Shown here: positions 20,276 through 31,175 of the stretch, piece by piece | Layout of the letters: each line of letters begins with the position of its first letter | Position numbering within the stretch: position 1 is the stretch's first letter | Source: Doryteuthis pealeii | Lineage: Eukaryota > Mollusca > Cephalopoda > Myopsida > Loliginidae | Assembly: GCA_023376005.1 (NCBI GenBank) | Contig: CM042142.1 | Span: 51,674,284 to 51,738,283 of the forward strand | DNA: 64,000 bases | Direction of reading: 5' to 3' | The notes under the pieces: model-generated | What the model was told of the DNA's origin: nothing | The model's input: the letters and a program-made list of their open reading frames with translations, nothing else | Database searches by the model: none | Position numbers and translations under genes: made by a program

Positions 20276-20531
20276 AATAGATATTTTAAGCCTTTTTCCA
20301 AAACAATTACATATCTGCCGGGCCTGCGCAAGTCATCTTTAATGGACAACCATATTTAATAAAATCGAGAAAAGAGTAACTAAATATCCAACTTTAAATA
20401 CTTCGATATTCACAACTCAACAAACGTGTGAAAGTGCTCAATAAAATGAGCTAAATGTACGATTAAAAACGGACTTTATCGTTTTCAACAATTCAGTCTT
20501 TAATCGTACACACACACACACACGCACCCCC
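20276..20531. other. No recognised gene; (CA)n
   Basis: AT-rich DNA ending in a (CA)n tract at 20510-20524. Confidence 0.45.
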
Positions 20532-20550
20532 CATATATATATATATATAT

Positions 20551-20895
20551 GGTCATCCACAGACACGTGTTTCGACTTATCAAGTCTCTTCAGTGAGGCT
20601 AGACATTTTGTAAGCTACCTACAGACGGAATTGAAATCCGATCGGCAACTTAATCATTAGGCTGTCTTCACTTACAAAATGGGAAGGGGATTTTAACTGT
20701 TTTAATACACACATTGCTTTGTGTGTAAAGGCCATAGCTTAGTATATTTATGAATCAAGAGTGCTCAATAACAGTGATCGGATATATATCAAAGTTATTG
20801 TAGATAAAATCAACAGCGCTCGGTAACTGCCAGTTTCACGCCTATGCATTCATCAAATCAAGTCCTTGGTTGATAATCGCATATTCGAAAATAAG
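20551..20895 (-). mobile_element. SINE-like element with hammerhead ribozyme (copy 3)
   Basis: The minus-strand order is GCGATTATCAACCAAGGACT, body (TTTACACACAAAGC, TTAAAACAGTTAAAATCCCC), tRNA-like region (CAGCCTAATGATTAAG; TTTCAATTCCG) and ribozyme 20557-20599, then (TA)n at 20532-20550. It matches the 5765-5975 copy across its whole length there and supplies the missing left part of the monomer. Confidence 0.7.
20557..20599 (-). ncRNA. Hammerhead ribozyme, one stem I mismatch
   Basis: Core CTGAAGA, stem II GACTT-GAT-AAGTC, GAAA and ACACGTGTC are identical to the 5923 copy. Stem I is CCTCA against TGTGG, a single U-U mismatch. It may retain weak activity. Confidence 0.75.
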
Positions 20896-20933
20896 TTTTC
20901 AATTGCTATTGATTTTATATCTACGCTCCTCTG

Positions 20934-20935
<2 letters not shown>

Positions 20936-21003
<68 letters not shown>
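20936..21003. repeat. (CA)n(TA)n
   Basis: CA units followed by TA units. Confidence 0.95.
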
Positions 21004-21005
<2 letters not shown>

Positions 21006-21169
21006 CAAGGGATATAGTTGGTAAGTGAAATGAGAATATTTCTTATTAGTTAGTTATTGTTAATTATTTTAACTAGTTTCGACCTTAGGTAATCCATGGT
21101 AGAAAAGTTTTGTAAATATTTTTTTTTAAATGCTGGCTTTGACGGAAAAAAGGAAAAAAAGAAAAATAC

Positions 21170-21345
21170 ATGTGTATGTATTTACCAACTCTTCCGCACG
21201 AGTAGGATGTAACACAAGGTCAATTTTTTGTGAGTTTAGGTTTTCCTTCTCCCAGACCTGTTGTCGTATCAAGAAACAAGAGTCTAATCTGCCCTACTGT
21301 TTTACCTATAGCTTGAGGAAGAATAATTGGATCCGTATCTTTCTT
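21170..21345 (-). repeat. SINE B fragment, degenerate
   Basis: Matches the SINE B body blocks (GTATTTACCAACTC.TCCGCA, TCCTTCTCCCAGACCTG, CTGCCCTACTGTTT) without the tRNA-like head. Confidence 0.55.
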
Positions 21346-21537
21346 AAGAGTAAAATGCATACAGTTAAATCCGACATTATTTTTTACCTTGAAAAAACTG
21401 TTATAGGTTTTGTTTTTTGTTTTTTACGAAAAACCGATTCATAAAAAAGATCAGTAAAGAAACAATACAGGTGGTCCATGAAAAAAATGTATCTCACTAA
21501 AATATTAATTGCAATTTTATCACAAAAGGCATGTTCC

Positions 21538-21540
<3 letters not shown>

Positions 21541-21586
<46 letters not shown>

Positions 21587-21706
21587 GTGGGTGTATGTGT
21601 TTATATATGCATGCATACACACATACACATATATATATATGTATATATATATATATATGTGTGTTTTATACTTACACACACACACACACACACATGTATA
21701 TATATA

Positions 21707-21770
<64 letters not shown>
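21541..21770. repeat. Compound TA/CA/TG microsatellite
   Basis: (TA)n 21541-21582, TA/CA mix to 21692, (TG)n 21713-21769. Overlapping open frames here are simple-repeat artefacts. Confidence 0.95.
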
Positions 21771-21771
<1 letters not shown>

Positions 21772-22010
21772 ATGCCAGTGCTCAAAAGGCAAAGATTTAC
21801 AGGGTACCTTGGGTGATTACCGAATGGCATGACGTAAAGTAAGGAAATGGTTTTCAATGCCCCATCAAAATGGACGAAGGTGAATGGACGTTTGACATGT
21901 ACGTGACCAATCTAATTCCTCATCTTTAAAGGAGAAATTCTCACGAAAGGGGTCATTAAACAGAAAGAAAGAAAGAAAGAAAGAAAGAAAAATTGTTTTC
22001 AAAATATTTA
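21771..22010. repeat. Unrecognised DNA with (GAAA)n
   Basis: A short (GAAA)n at 21961-21990 precedes the retroposon. Confidence 0.5.
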
Positions 22011-22765
22011 CGTCGGTTGGTTGGCTGGTTGGATTTTACGGGATGTCAACCCTTGTTGGGATATTTTATGCCGAAGATGTTTTGTTTTATATATTCTTGA
22101 TGGGTACTCAACTTTTTAGCTCAATCTTTTTAAACCCATGTTTAAACCCATTTAATATTTACGACGGTTGGTTGGCTGGTTGGATTTTACGGGATGTCCC
22201 TTGTTGGGTTATTTTATGCCGAAGATGTTTTGTTTATATATTCTTGATGGGTACTCAACTTTTTAGCTCAATCTTTTAAAACCCATTTTTAAACCGATTT
22301 TTTCTATTTATTTCATAGATTAGACCCTAACAGGTACTACCACTGTGGATCACAGTGGGCCTGGGAATAATAGTGATAAAAGTGTACTTTACATTCCCCG
22401 GGGTTCCAGAATTGGAACTTCACTATCAGGTAGTGTTTAACGTCATACCCAGGACATTAAGACCCACAGCCATCGCCTTCTATCACATATATGATAAAAA
22501 GAGTTTCGGCAATCATATGAGTGCTCGGGCTTGACGGGAACAGCCGATTGATTGCAATGGGCTTCTCAGACTGTCCCTCTAGCCGAAGTAAGGGCCATAG
22601 TGGAGCTTTGAATGTCAGGAACTGCTCAACCACTTAGGCTCCGCCCCTAAGTATCATAGATCACCATCCACGGTCAACAGGTGGTTCCATTGAGGGAAGG
22701 GTCTTACTCCTCTGCAGAGGTACAGTCGGTATATTCTAAAGCCCCAACCGACAAAGGACGGGGAA
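22011..22765 (-). mobile_element. Retroposon C with duplicated 3' region
   Basis: A minus-strand copy. The 3' tail segment (TTGGTTGGCTGGTTGGATTT, ATGCCGAAGATGTTTTG) occurs twice, at 22018-22150 and 22166-22300, followed by the normal body to the CCGACA 5' end. Confidence 0.75.
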
Positions 22766-22918
22766 AACAAAGAGAAAAAGTATGTAACATACATTTTGAA
22801 GCATCTTAAAGAAAGAAAGAAAGAAAAGAAAGAAAGAAAATAAAAGAGAGAACTGTTTTAACTTTTACAATGGTAAAAAATAAATCGCAAAAGAGAGTAA
22901 CTTAAATATTTTTATTTT

Positions 22919-23175
22919 TAAGTTGGTTATTTCCTATAAGTTTAACATTATGAAAGGGGAACCACTCTTGACTGATAAATTATTTATCTATTTTCCCATT
23001 AAACTAACACCACTAAACCCTAACCCTAAACCCTAACCCCAACCTTAAACCCTACCCCTAACCCTAACCCCATCTTCTTTTTTCCTAGTAGGTCAATAAA
23101 TAGACAAATAATTTATCAGTCAAGAGTGGTTCCCCTTTGATCATGTTAGACTTATAGGAAATAACCATTAAGTTT
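22919..23175. mobile_element. Palindromic MITE with telomere-like core (copy 1)
   Basis: Left arm 22919-22992 and right arm 23094-23175 are reverse complements (AACCACTCTTGACTGATAAA against its complement). Between them, at 23014-23071, lies imperfect (CCCTAA)n with variants CCCCAA and CCTTAA, ending ACCCTAACCCC. No coding capacity. Compare 35521-35733. Confidence 0.75.
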
Positions 23176-23185
23176 TTACAAGAAA

Positions 23186-23216
<31 letters not shown>

Positions 23217-23241
23217 AATTATGTTTACAAAATATCTAAGA

Positions 23242-23385
23242 CGGTTGTTTGTTTGGATTTTACAGGATGTCAACCCTTGTTGGGTTATTTTATGCCGGGG
23301 ACGGGTTTTTAATACATTTTTGATGGGTACACAATTTTTTAAGCTCAATCTTTCTATTTAACTCATAGATTAGACCCTAATGAAA
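23242..23385 (-). mobile_element. Retroposon C 3'-end fragment
   Basis: Tail and about 100 bp of the body, truncated into (GAAA)n at 23383. Confidence 0.7.
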
Positions 23386-23566
23386 GAAAGAAAGAAAGAA
23401 ACTTTATTTTTAACTTATATAAAATGGAAGGAAAGAAAGGGGAAAAGAAAGAAAGAAAGAACTGTTTAATGTATTTTCAATGGAAAAAGAAAGAGGAACA
23501 GAAAGTAACTTTCACATTTAAGTACTAAATAAAGAAAGAAAGAAAGAAAGAAAGAAAGAAAAGAAA

Positions 23567-23615
<49 letters not shown>

Positions 23616-23837
23616 AAGAAAGAAAAGATAGAAAGATAGAAAGAAAGAAAGAAAGAAAGAAAAGAATAGATAGAAAGATAGAAAGAAAGAAGAAAGAAGA
23701 AAGAAAAGAAAGAAAAAAAGAAAGAAAAAAAGAAGAAGAAAGAAGAAAGAAAGAAAGAAAGAAAGATAGAAAGAAAGAAAGAAAGAAAGATAGAAAGAGA
23801 AAGAAAAAAAGATAGAAAGAAAGAAAAATAGAAGAAA

Positions 23838-23901
<64 letters not shown>

Positions 23902-24052
23902 AAGATAGATAGAAGAAAGAAAGAAAGAAGAAAGAAAAAAAAAGAAAGAAAGAAAAGAAAGAAGAAAGAAAGAAAGAAAGAAAGATAGAAATAAAAAAAG
24001 AAAGATAGATAAATAATAAAGAAAGAAAGATAGAAAGAAAGAAAGAAGAATA
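23386..24052. repeat. (GAAA)n/(GATA) purine tract
   Basis: Short GAAA runs at 23383-23460, then about 520 bp (23531-24050) of GAAA units with GATA and GAA interruptions: almost pure purine on the plus strand. The long minus-strand frames of F, L and S are its translation, not genes. Confidence 0.95.
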
Positions 24053-24352
24053 ACATTTAATAAACTGTTGCATTGATTTACTATTAAAGAAGAGCATTCG
24101 TTTTGGCAGTTGTAAATGAAAGAAACGATGACTCATTGATTTGGATTAAGAAAAATCTTTAACAGCGTTAAAGTGTGGGTGTTTTTTTTGGGGGGGGGAT
24201 CAGAGATAATGACATGCACTGACATGCACCTTCTACTTGAGATCTGGACACTTAAGTCGACACTTCCTTTCAAATGACAAATGTTTTGTTTGTTTGTTTT
24301 TTATTTTGTCTTATTTACTTCTATCTTGTTATAGATGATTTTTTTCCTTCCC

Positions 24353-24354
<2 letters not shown>

Positions 24355-24391
<37 letters not shown>

Positions 24392-24519
24392 CTTTTCATT
24401 TCTCTCTCTCTCTCACTCTCTTTCTTTCTTTTCATTTCTCTCTCTTTCTCTGTCTCTCTCTCTCGATCTCTCGCTTTCTTTCTCTCTCTCTCTCTTTCTT
24501 TTTCTTTCTCTCGCTCTCT

Positions 24520-24550
<31 letters not shown>

Positions 24551-24621
24551 AATCTCTCTCCCTCCATCCCTCCATCCCTTCTCTTTTTTTCTTTTTCTTC
24601 TTTCTTCTTTCTTTCTTCTCT

Positions 24622-24668
<47 letters not shown>

Positions 24669-24809
24669 CTCTCTCTCGTTGTTTCTCTCTCTCTCAATCT
24701 CTCTCCCTCTCTCTCTTTCTGTCTCTCTTTCTTTCTCTCCCACTTCTCTCTCTCTCCTTCTCTCTCAATCTCTCTCCATCCCTCCCTCTCTCTCTCTCTC
24801 TCTCTCTTC

Positions 24810-24842
<33 letters not shown>
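24355..24842. repeat. (TC)n-rich pyrimidine tract
   Basis: Nearly 490 bp of C/T on the plus strand, including a short (CA)n (24641-24665) and (GTCT)n (24811-24840). Open frames across it are artefacts. Confidence 0.95.
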
Positions 24843-24843
<1 letters not shown>

Positions 24844-25139
24844 ATAATTCCATTTACTCTTTCTTTCTAAATCCAGCAGGTGGACATTTCCTTATTATTG
24901 GCGGGGAAAAAAATCAAGCAACAACAAAAGACAAAAGTCTTGATCACTACTTTCCGGCCAAATGCTTCTCGGACTCCCAGGGTTTATTGAAACGGGTCCT
25001 TGGTCTCCGGGAGAGATGAATCGTTTTGCAGGCATTTGAGAATCGAACTAATCGAACAACACTCTGGCCAGCATTGGTAGAGTATCAGACAGAAACTGAA
25101 GATCAAAAATAAGATTGAAACTCTCACAACTATCACTGC
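24843..25139. other. No recognised feature
   Basis: About 300 bp of unassigned sequence before a LINE fragment. Confidence 0.4.
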
Positions 25140-25660
25140 AGATGATATATTGTTGCCACGAAAAAAGGCTGTAGAAGCGAGGACGAACTCATATGTGACG
25201 TTCTCCTATGAAAACTAGAACATGGGCACGTCTTCTAAGCTGTAGTTGTATCAGTGCTACTGCACCAATTGGATCCTAATTAAGAGCCTAGAGAATAAGC
25301 TAGATAGGAGTTGCACAAGAATGCTGCGTATGATATTAAATCGTGAAAACAACACCCCTCAAGGAAGTAGCTGTACGGCCACCAGTCTCCTATCATACAA
25401 ACCATCCGAGTGAGACAAAGAAGACATACTGGACACTGATGAAGAAGCAATGACGAACTCATAAGTGATGTTCTCCAGTGGAAACCAGCACATGGGCACG
25501 TCAGTTTGGGCCGTCCAGCAAAGACCTGCATTGACCAGTTCTGTGCGGATACTGGATGCTGCGCAGAGGACCTCCTGAGAGTAATGAAGGATAGGATCGG
25601 TTGGTGAAAGATGTCATGGATATCCGTGTCACTAGCGAGACATGATGTTGATGAAATTGA
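25140..25660 (+). pseudogene. LINE type A pol C-terminal fragment
   Basis: Plus-strand match to the RT-downstream region of 28260-28830: an LENKLDRSCTRMLRM-like segment near 25285, TIRVRQRRHTGH near 25390, then the segment ending ATGGATATCCGTG. Several frameshifts and a rearranged 5' part (the EA..EDELICDV segment occurs twice, 25150-25230 and 25435-25500). Confidence 0.65.
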
Positions 25661-26075
25661 CACGGTGACCCGAGATAAAAAAATCCTAGATGAAGTTGTT
25701 TGCATTTCACATAGAACTAATATCTTTTAGAAAGGTATGAATCCAATTATTCTCCTTCCAGCTATGGGTAAATAGTAGGGAAAACTGGACTCTTTAAACT
25801 TTTTACTCAGTTTAAGAGAAATTAAACCTGTTAAACTCAGTTTAAAAATTGACCTTGTGTCGCCTCATGCTCGTGTGGAGGGGTTGAGTAGATACATAAA
25901 TAAATGTGTTGTCATATGGACCAGTCAAATATTCCCTTTAGCTTCGGGTAAAATAGCAGGGTAGACTAGGCTCTTTAATCTTGTATTGGCAACCAGTCTA
26001 GGAGGAGGAAAACTCTGAATTCAAACCTGTTGAACCCTGTTTAAAGTTTGACCTTGTGTCGCATCCTGCTCATAT
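25661..26075 (+). repeat. Two partial SINE B copies
   Basis: 25661-25910 (body after GGTGACCCGAGATAAAAAAA, with GCATTTCACATAGAACTAAT) and 25911-26075 (3' half again: AACCAGTCTAGGAGGAGG, TTGTGTCGCATCCTGCTC). Confidence 0.65.
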
Positions 26076-26317
26076 ATTGCTGAAAACTGTATGAAATTTT
26101 GAACTATTGGACTATCGAATTATTGATTGGGTTACAGAATTTGGGAGATCTGAAATTATCTCCGGGATAGATAGGAGGCCAAGCATCGATTTATTTAGTT
26201 TAGCACAAGTTTAAATCGTGTTCTAGGTATCCAGATGATATCCTGTTTTGGATCTCTGCCGAATTTGCACATATATGGTTTCAAGTATTCCTATCTAATA
26301 TGAATGATTTGCATACA
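26076..26317. other. No recognised feature
   Basis: Unassigned AT-rich DNA. Confidence 0.4.
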
Positions 26318-26320
26318 GTT

Positions 26321-26369
<49 letters not shown>

Positions 26370-26518
26370 ATGAGGAAGAATGATAAAGAAAAGAAAGAAC
26401 AGAATGGATAATAAAAGATGAATTTAATCAATTCATCTTAAATTCATCTTTTATTATCCGTTCTGTACTTTCTTTTCTTTATTCATTCTTCCTCATATTG
26501 TCGGATTCAATTCCAATT

Positions 26519-26574
<56 letters not shown>
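26318..26574. repeat. Foldback between two (TA)n tracts
   Basis: (TA)n 26318-26361; palindrome with arms 26370-26425 and 26430-26492 (GAGGAAGAATGA against TCATTCTTCCTC; GATGAATTTAA centre); (TA)n 26521-26574. No ribozyme motif at this loop. Confidence 0.7.
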
Positions 26575-26579
<5 letters not shown>

Positions 26580-26609
26580 ACCAATTTAAAGTAAACTGGG
26601 ACGAATGGC

Positions 26610-27385
26610 AAAGGTAAGATAGGCCCTCTCTGATCAATCGGCTGGCCATGTCAAGCGCCTATATGTTTGTCCCAACCCCATTGCCCTTATGGCACGCCCC
26701 AATCCTTTTTATCATATGGTGCTAGAAGGCGATGGACTGAGGGTCTTAATGTCCTGGTTATGATGTTAAACTCTAACTGGTGTGTTAGGGGCAGGAGAAT
26801 ACACCGACTGCAGCTTTGTAGATGTATTAAATCCCCTCCAATAAGGCCACCTGTTGGCTGTGGGTGGCGACCCGAGATGCTTAAGGATGGAACCCTGGTG
26901 TCTGAGCACTCCATGACATGCAACACTCCACTTGGCGCTTACTTAAGCTAGACAAGCGGTCGGAGAGGCCGTTCAATCGGCTGGTCACGTCAAGACCTAG
27001 CATCTATATTATTTTCCCAACCCTATTGCCCTTATGACAACCTCCAACCTTCTGTCTCATATATGCGCTAGAAGGCGATGACAGAGGGTCAACTAGGTAT
27101 GACGTTAAACTAGATCTAATGGTGAAGTTCCAGTTCAGAGTTCTGTGGAATGTGCAGTATCCCTTCATCGCCATTACTCCGAGGTCCACCCTGACCCGGA
27201 GTGGTAGTACCTGTTAGGGTCCCATCTAGGGATTAAATAGAAATAAATAGATGTGTTTAAAAAAATTGGGTTTTTTAAAAAAAGTTGAGTACCCACCATG
27301 AATGAACCAAAACTTCTCCGGCATAAAATAATCCAACAAGGGTTGATATGCCGTAAAATCCAACCAGCCATTAAATAAGTCGACA
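26610..27385 (+). mobile_element. Retroposon C, chimeric tandem copy
   Basis: The block GATCAATCGGCTGG..ACGTCAAG occurs twice (26630 and 26972): a partial 3' segment is followed by most of a second copy with its 5' CACCGACTGCAGC region at 26802. Ends at the 3' tail ATGCCGTAAAATCCAACCAG near 27367. Confidence 0.7.
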
Positions 27386-27739
27386 AAACCAGCTTGCAAA
27401 CAATTGCACTACTGTAGTCGCCCTATCTTAGTTTTTATTATTATGATTTTCTTTATGGACATTAACTTAAAATTCCCCTTTTTCCCGCTCGAAGACATAA
27501 AAGTGTCAACATTAGAATATTTGATTGAGAATTAATGAATAAAATCTCTTGATTATATTATTAGCAGCTGTCAAGGTTGACAATGGGAGTAATATCCCTT
27601 TTTATGGTACTGCTTGATTAGGTGAGGTAGTTTGCGTTTTCCTTCTCGCTAATGCCCTTGGATAAGATACAAATTAATCTAATAATCCAAGATATACTTA
27701 AATAGTAGGGCATACTGGACTATTTAGCCTTGGTTAGGC
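27386..27739. other. Mostly unrecognised; SINE B-like edge
   Basis: No gene. The last 60 bp (AGTAGGGCATACTGGACT) resemble a piece of SINE B body. Confidence 0.45.
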
Positions 27740-28025
27740 AACCGGGCTAACGGTGGTGTAATGGTTATTGTCGTTGAAATGGACACGGCGACCCGAGTTC
27801 AAATTCTAGACGAGGATAGTTGCATTTCACATAGTGCTAATACCCTTTGAAAAGGTATGAATCCAACTATTCTCTCTTCAGCTATGGGCAAATAGTAGAG
27901 CAGACTAAGCTCTAACCTTGGTTAGGCAACCAGTCTAGGTGAAAGAAAACTTTGAATTTAAACTTCGCTTAAAATTGACCGTGTGTCGTATCCTGTCAAC
28001 GTCAGAGGGGTTGGGTAAATACATA
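27740..28025 (+). repeat. SINE B copy, near complete
   Basis: A-box-like GGTGGTGTAATGGTTATTG (27752) and B-box-like GAGTTCAAATTC (27796). Body ends GGTTGGGTAAATACATA near 28024. The best full-length SINE B in the window together with 31765-32070. Confidence 0.8.
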
Positions 28026-28259
28026 TAGCTTGGGTAGCTAAGATACTTATCGGGGAGTGGTTTACCCAAATGACATTAATGGGAAGTGAAGATAAGCAGA
28101 TGAAATAAGAACTCGATCTCCCGATTCCATCTTTTGTGCTTGTGTTGTGTTGTGTTGTGCCGTAGAGTATGGAGCGTATTTTTCTAGCATATTTTCTAGG
28201 ATTATTTTCAAGGCTATTTTTCCCGCTTATTTCCAACACATTTTCCTTATTTTGTTATA
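28026..28259. other. No recognised feature
   Basis: Short spacer. The open frame across it merges artificially with the LINE fragment downstream. Confidence 0.4.
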
Positions 28260-28852
28260 TACCCCTTTGTATATCAGCACTCTCGATGGTAAGCCTCTAA
28301 AGACAGTAGAACAATTCACATACTTAGGTAGCAATATCTCGTCCACAAAAAGTGATGTCAATGCACGAATAGAGAAGGCTATAAACAGATTATCAGTCAT
28401 ATGGAAATCCGATTTCACTGACAAATTAAAACAACAATTCTTCCAAGTGGTTGTGTCAGTGTTGCTGTATGGCTGCACCACTTGGACCCTAAAGAAGCGC
28501 CTGGAGAATAAACTAGATGGGAGCTGCACAAGAATGCTACGTGCGATTTTGAAAAAGTCGTGGAAAAACACCCCTCAAGGAAGCAGCTGTATGGCCATTT
28601 GCCTCCCATCTCACAAACAATTCGAGTGAGAGGAGCAAGACATGCTGAACACTGCTGTGGAAACCAGCACATGGACATGCTAATGTGGGCCGCCCAGCAA
28701 GGACCTACATTGACCAGCTCTGCGCAGATACTGGATGCTATACAGAGGACCTCCCGGAGACAATGAATGATAGGGAAGGTAGGCGAGAGATTGTCATGGA
28801 TATCCGTGCTAATTGCGTGACATGATGATGATGATGATGATGATGATATCAG
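28260..28852 (+). pseudogene. LINE type A reverse transcriptase C-terminal part
   Basis: An open segment from 28275 encodes DGKPLKTVEQFTYLGSNISS, then ARIEKAINRLSVIWKSDFTD and VVVSVLLYGCTTWTLKKRLE: the RT thumb/connection region of a non-LTR retrotransposon. The frame breaks near 28575. Downstream segments (RARHAEHC, NQHMDMLMWAAQQ, the ending ATGGATATCCGTG) are in other frames. It finishes in a (GAT)n tail at 28825-28850, which defines the 3' end of this LINE family. Confidence 0.8.
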
Positions 28853-28884
28853 GTATATAATTATAAACACTGCTATTGCTGTGG

Positions 28885-29100
28885 AGGACTGGGAGAAGCT
28901 AGCTTGTAATAGACCTGGCTGGAGAGCCACCATCTACCTGTCTGTGGAAGAATTTGAGTCCAATCGGATTAAACACCGAAAATTGAAGCGGGCTATTAGA
29001 AAGGTAATTTTCAGCCCAGCAACATTCCAACATGTAGTTTATGTGGAAGAGTATGTGTCTCCAGGGCTGGCCTGGTGAGTCATCTGAGAAAACACAAGGA
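28885..29100 (+). pseudogene. Retroelement C-terminal fragment with C2H2 finger
   Basis: Reads EDWEKLACNRPGWRATI from 28890, then, after a one-base shift near 29000, TCSLCGRVCVSRAGLVSHLR then KHK: a C-x2-C-x12-H-x3-H zinc finger. This W-ExLAxxRxxWR plus C2H2 arrangement is known at the end of LINE ORF2 proteins in molluscs and other invertebrates. Compare 57670-57985. Confidence 0.65.
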
Positions 29101-29110
29101 TAGAGTGTCA

Positions 29111-29765
29111 AATGCTACTAGCACTCAACTATGATTTAAAAAAAACAAGAAATGGTCTTACTCGAACACAATTTGACAGCCAACTATATAATTGTGAGAG
29201 AGAGACAGGATGAGGGAATGATGAGTTCTCTACTTTTCTCTGCTTACTGACTTCGTCGGCCATTTTCCTCGGGGTTGATTCTTACTCAGATGGGCTTTAC
29301 TGTTGGACTTTCTTCTTTCTGGGCTGGGCAGTCTGTGCATTTCTAGTTTGTTAATGAATAATTAAGCAAGACTTTGTTGTTCTTTCTTTTAGTTTTCATT
29401 AAAAACAACCCCAGCCCAAATTTCTAGAACCAGACGGAGGAGAAGTGGAATTTTGGAGAGCGGTGATCCTTAAACGTCTACTATCACTAACTGTCTGGTT
29501 GCAACTGACTTAACTAAAACTAATTTCCTTTTCACGCCTTCCTTCAGCCAATCAGAAATCGGCGTGCATGTGGGCGTGAGGTCAAACGCTGTCAATCATG
29601 GTAATTGTCCATTTCCTCATTATTTGAATCCTTTTTAACGAACTTCAATTTACAATTTATAACTACACTACTTACACAATTCATAGGCTAACCGTGAATT
29701 ATGTAAAAAAAATTCCAGACTATTTTTTCAGCTAAATTTCGAGTAAGTCCTATTATGCCTCTTAA
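29111..29765. other. No recognised feature
   Basis: About 650 bp. No domain, repeat family or RNA motif recognised. Confidence 0.4.
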
Positions 29766-30000
29766 GGGCCGGTATAGCTCAGTCGGTAGAGCGTCCGACT
29801 AGAAACCACAAGGTTCCTGGTTCGATACCGGCCCTCGCCAACTCAGCGTATGAGTAGCACAGGGATCTGTGCGGTAAAGTGAGGAGCTGATGGTAAGTGT
29901 GGTGCTCCGTCTCAGATGCGCAAATACTCCCCTTGGTCTAGCGCTAGTGAAAAGGGGATATACCCCATCGCTGTCTGGCTGATATCGACATTACGCCACC
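29766..30000 (+). repeat. SINE A, full copy with tRNA-like head
   Basis: GGGCCGG (29767) and CCGGCCC (29827) could form an acceptor stem. D-arm GCTC..GAGC and A box TAGCTCAGTCGGTAGAGCG; B box GGTTCGATACC. The anticodon arm does not pair, so this is a tRNA-derived SINE, not a tRNA gene. The body ends near GACATTACGCCACCCTGACG. Confidence 0.8.
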
Positions 30001-30480
30001 CTGACGACTTAACTTCTTTTTTTTTTTTACTTTATACTAAAAGATACGGTTCTTTCTTCTTGTTGCTATATACCTGTTACGTTCGATATTCTTTCGATGG
30101 ATTTTTAGAACTCTCAATTCTTCTATCACTAAACCGAGGAATAGTTCTTCGATAATAACTGATCCAGAGATTAGACTCACGTCAACATTGGATCCAGATG
30201 AGATTTATCAGCATCTTTTTTTTTTTAATCTATTAGGAATTGATTTTTAGATAGATTAATGTACAATGTACATTTTTCTTTCGCTTTCATTCTGCAAGCT
30301 TATTAGACAACATCTTCTAACGAGTCCCTTTTTTTTACATATGCTAATATTTTCTATTGAACAATGTTCGCATGTGGTTCTTGTTCGAATTATCTTAATT
30401 ATGTGACATCGCTATTGTCTCCAGTGGTGTCGAATATGCACACGAAGTAATTATTTGCGAAGTTTAGCTTAGTTTCGCAG
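30001..30480. other. No recognised feature
   Basis: T-rich unassigned DNA. Confidence 0.4.
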
Positions 30481-30585
30481 AAAGCTAGAAGTATGAGACA
30501 CCCAGTGAGAATCAAACTCACTAACAATGGTTAGTCAACCTAGCTCGCTGACCAATTCACTACACCAGACGTCCATTCATGTAAA
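30481..30585 (-). repeat. tRNA-like SINE head (other family)
   Basis: The minus strand has TCTGGTGTAGTGAATTGGTC then AGCG (A-box-like) and GAGTTTGATTCTCACTG (B-box-like) about 45 bp apart. No long body is recognised downstream. Confidence 0.5.
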
Positions 30586-30689
30586 TTGATGTGTCGTGGA
30601 GCCAAGGAAGGCCGAGACACATGTAGATAAACAAGAGGTTTTTATTTCCGGGAAGAAATACGGTACACGGTTGAATACGCCTATGTAAG

Positions 30690-30825
30690 TATTCGTCGGG
30701 GTGGCCTAAAGTCGGCATCAGCCAGACTGCGAGGGGGTCTATCCCCTTTTCACTAGCGCTAGACAAAGGAGATTGTTTTGGCGTCTCTGAGTTGGAGCGC
30801 CAAACCTACCATCAGTCACTTTACA
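30690..30825 (-). repeat. SINE A 3' part
   Basis: GGGGTGGCCTAAAGTCGGCA through TCAGTCACTTTACAGAGGCG; the head is missing and the mariner fragment starts where it stops. Confidence 0.65.
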
Positions 30826-31175
30826 GAGGCGAGAGATGTGGCAAAAACTTGTGGATGCTTCACCATGACAACACACCTGCCCACATTGCCCTGAATATCC
30901 GAGAGTTCTTGGCTCAGAAGAACATCACTGTGCTGGAGCAACCTCCTTACTTACCCGACCTAGCACCATGTCCATATTTCCTTTTCCCCAAGCTCAAGAG
31001 GGTCATCAAGGGAGATCGTTTTGAGGATGTGCATTAACATCAAAAAGGCCATGACGACATAGCTACGGAGAATCCTAGAATAATTCTTCCAGGAGTGCAT
31101 GCAAGCGTGGCAGAGAAAAATGGGAAATTGCATTAGACTCCAGAGGGATTACTTTGAAAGGGATAACTTGTAGTT
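30826..31175 (+). pseudogene. Mariner transposase C-terminal fragment 1
   Basis: LWMLHHDNTPAHIALNIREF carries the second catalytic Asp, and PPYLPDLAPCPYFLFPKLKR the third-Asp block of a mariner-type DD34D transposase. After VIKGDRFEDVH an extra base introduces a stop (31036). Beyond it the frame resumes as IKKAMTT, then TAG, then LRRILE.FFQECMQAWQRKM to the C-terminus DNL near 31172. Broken; no N-terminal half. Confidence 0.85.

Noticed and set aside
21478..21857. Frames of alternating YI, CV and HT residues
   Set aside because: TA, TG and CA microsatellites.
23466..24136. Long minus-strand open frames rich in F, L and S (about 200 codons)
   Set aside because: Translation of (GAAA)n and related purine repeats; no coding signal.
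24274..24870. 198-codon frame rich in S and L, and the arginine/glutamate-rich frames opposite
   Set aside because: Translation of a (TC)n/(GA)n tract.
26370..26492. Hammerhead in the foldback loop between (TA)n tracts
   Set aside because: The loop (TTTAATCAATTC) lacks CTGATGA and GAAA on both strands.
29766..29838. tRNA gene
   Set aside because: Acceptor and D-arm pairs exist but the anticodon arm does not fold, and the sequence continues into a repeated 240-bp body found many times; it is SINE A.
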